From: Mytilus californianus
Taxonomy: Eukaryota > Mollusca > Bivalvia > Mytilida > Mytilidae
Assembly (NCBI RefSeq): GCF_021869535.1
Contig: NW_026262582.1
Coordinates: forward strand, 59,966,851 to 60,030,850
Length of the DNA stretch: 64,000 bases
Reading direction: 5' to 3'
The position numbers and the translations under genes were made by a program. Positions 63,765 through 64,000 of this stretch are shown here, piece by piece (position 1 is the stretch's first letter; each line of letters starts with the position of its first letter). The notes below the pieces were generated by a model that had not been told where the DNA came from, did no database searches, and saw nothing but the letters and a program-made list of their open reading frames with translations.

Positions 63765-64000
63765 ATATGATTGCCAATCAATGAGAAAACTATCAACTAT
63801 AGACCAAATCGATAGCTTTCAACAATGGGCAAAACCCATACTTTTTAGCAAGCTATAAAAGGATAACACAGAACAAAAATGTAAAACAATTTAAATGAGA
63901 AAACCAACTGCCAAATGTATGTACAAAACACCAAACGAAAAGCAAAATATAATATATATCAACAAACGACAACCACTGATTTACAGGGTCACGATTTGTT
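63765..64000 (-). repeat. dispersed element L3 copy in T5 (runs off the window)
   Basis: Less deleted than the T1-T4 copies: it keeps CAACAATGGGCAAAACCCAT and AGCAAGCTATAAAAGG, the normal middle of the L family. This shows that the deletion in T1-T4 happened after they split from T5. Confidence 0.65.

Larger units (their letters stand above)
56352..64000 (+). repeat. tandem macro-unit T5 (partial, divergent)
   Basis: Last unit, cut by the window edge. Landmarks: GCAGGTGCTAT 56,363; GTTGCAGTAATGA 56,889; CACCCAACTA 57,559; GTGACGATGTTACAT 59,630; then directly to the TGCTTAACAGTATTTAG part at 60,400, so the L1-to-L2 portion (about 3.5 kb) is missing. Then AGATATCCGTA about 60,590, TACGGCCGTCACC 62,040 and L3 63,765. 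It has no MITE, L2 or M. It carries a private insert (57,665-59,035), a SINE (61,771) and the 33 bp array. It is as divergent as T0, so the array edges are older than its middle. No gene. Confidence 0.8.

Overview
This looks like AT-rich, gene-poor eukaryotic DNA, most likely from a bivalve mollusc and probably a marine mussel (Mytilus-like). That guess rests on dispersed repeats I recognise from memory as common in mussel DNA: the family with the tag ATTGCCAATGAGACAA, the family with CATGTTTAACCCCGC and CCTGTCCCAAGTC, a tRNA-like SINE, and fragments of an abundant bivalve reverse-transcriptase-like element. No database search was possible. I see no complete protein-coding gene, no rRNA, no convincing tRNA and nothing prokaryotic. 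The longest open frames (135-182 codons) come from tandem repeats or decayed mobile elements.

The main structure is a tandem array of very long units (10-13 kb each, called T1-T5 here) filling about 8.2 kb to the right edge. It is preceded by a divergent leader (T0, about 3.07-8.18 kb) built from two copies of a 2.4 kb sub-block and closed by a fold-back inverted repeat. The same landmarks recur in the same order. The block starting CACCCAATTA lies at about 9,499, 22,731, 34,537, 45,900 and 57,559. The block TACGGCCGTCACC lies at about 4,970, 7,919, 17,409, 31,129, 40,489, 54,240 and 62,040. Copies differ in age. About 17.36-25.12 kb is nearly identical to 40.43-48.29 kb, and about 25.12-28.79 kb closely matches 36.42-40.06 kb, so units have been reshuffled by unequal exchange. 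A sharp junction of two copy types lies near 25,121.

Because units can be compared with each other, many insertions show filled and empty sites inside this one window. These are: a 1.9 kb non-autonomous CACTA-type DNA transposon (ends CACTAC/GTAGTG, target duplication TTT) nested in a SINE at two unit boundaries; a 441 bp element with GGTTGCA inverted ends and TAAA duplication; a 0.7 kb dispersed element (L2); a 0.64 kb dispersed element (M), expanded in T2 by a 210 bp triplication; a SINE with TCTAGA duplication; and a 326 bp element with ACAA duplication. A 1.7 kb fragment of a DIRS-type (tyrosine-recombinase) retrotransposon, with broken RT, RNase H and recombinase pieces, occupies 32.39-34.08 kb in place of a missing 3.4-4 kb of unit sequence.

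Region by region: 0-1.1 kb holds a possible exon, a repeat tail and an ACCATAC-type minisatellite; 1.1-3.07 kb shows nothing recognisable; 3.07-8.18 kb is the leader T0; 8.18-64 kb is T1-T5. Two short exon-like segments (18-108 and 49,301-49,458, both minus strand) are the only hints of host coding sequence, and both are weak.
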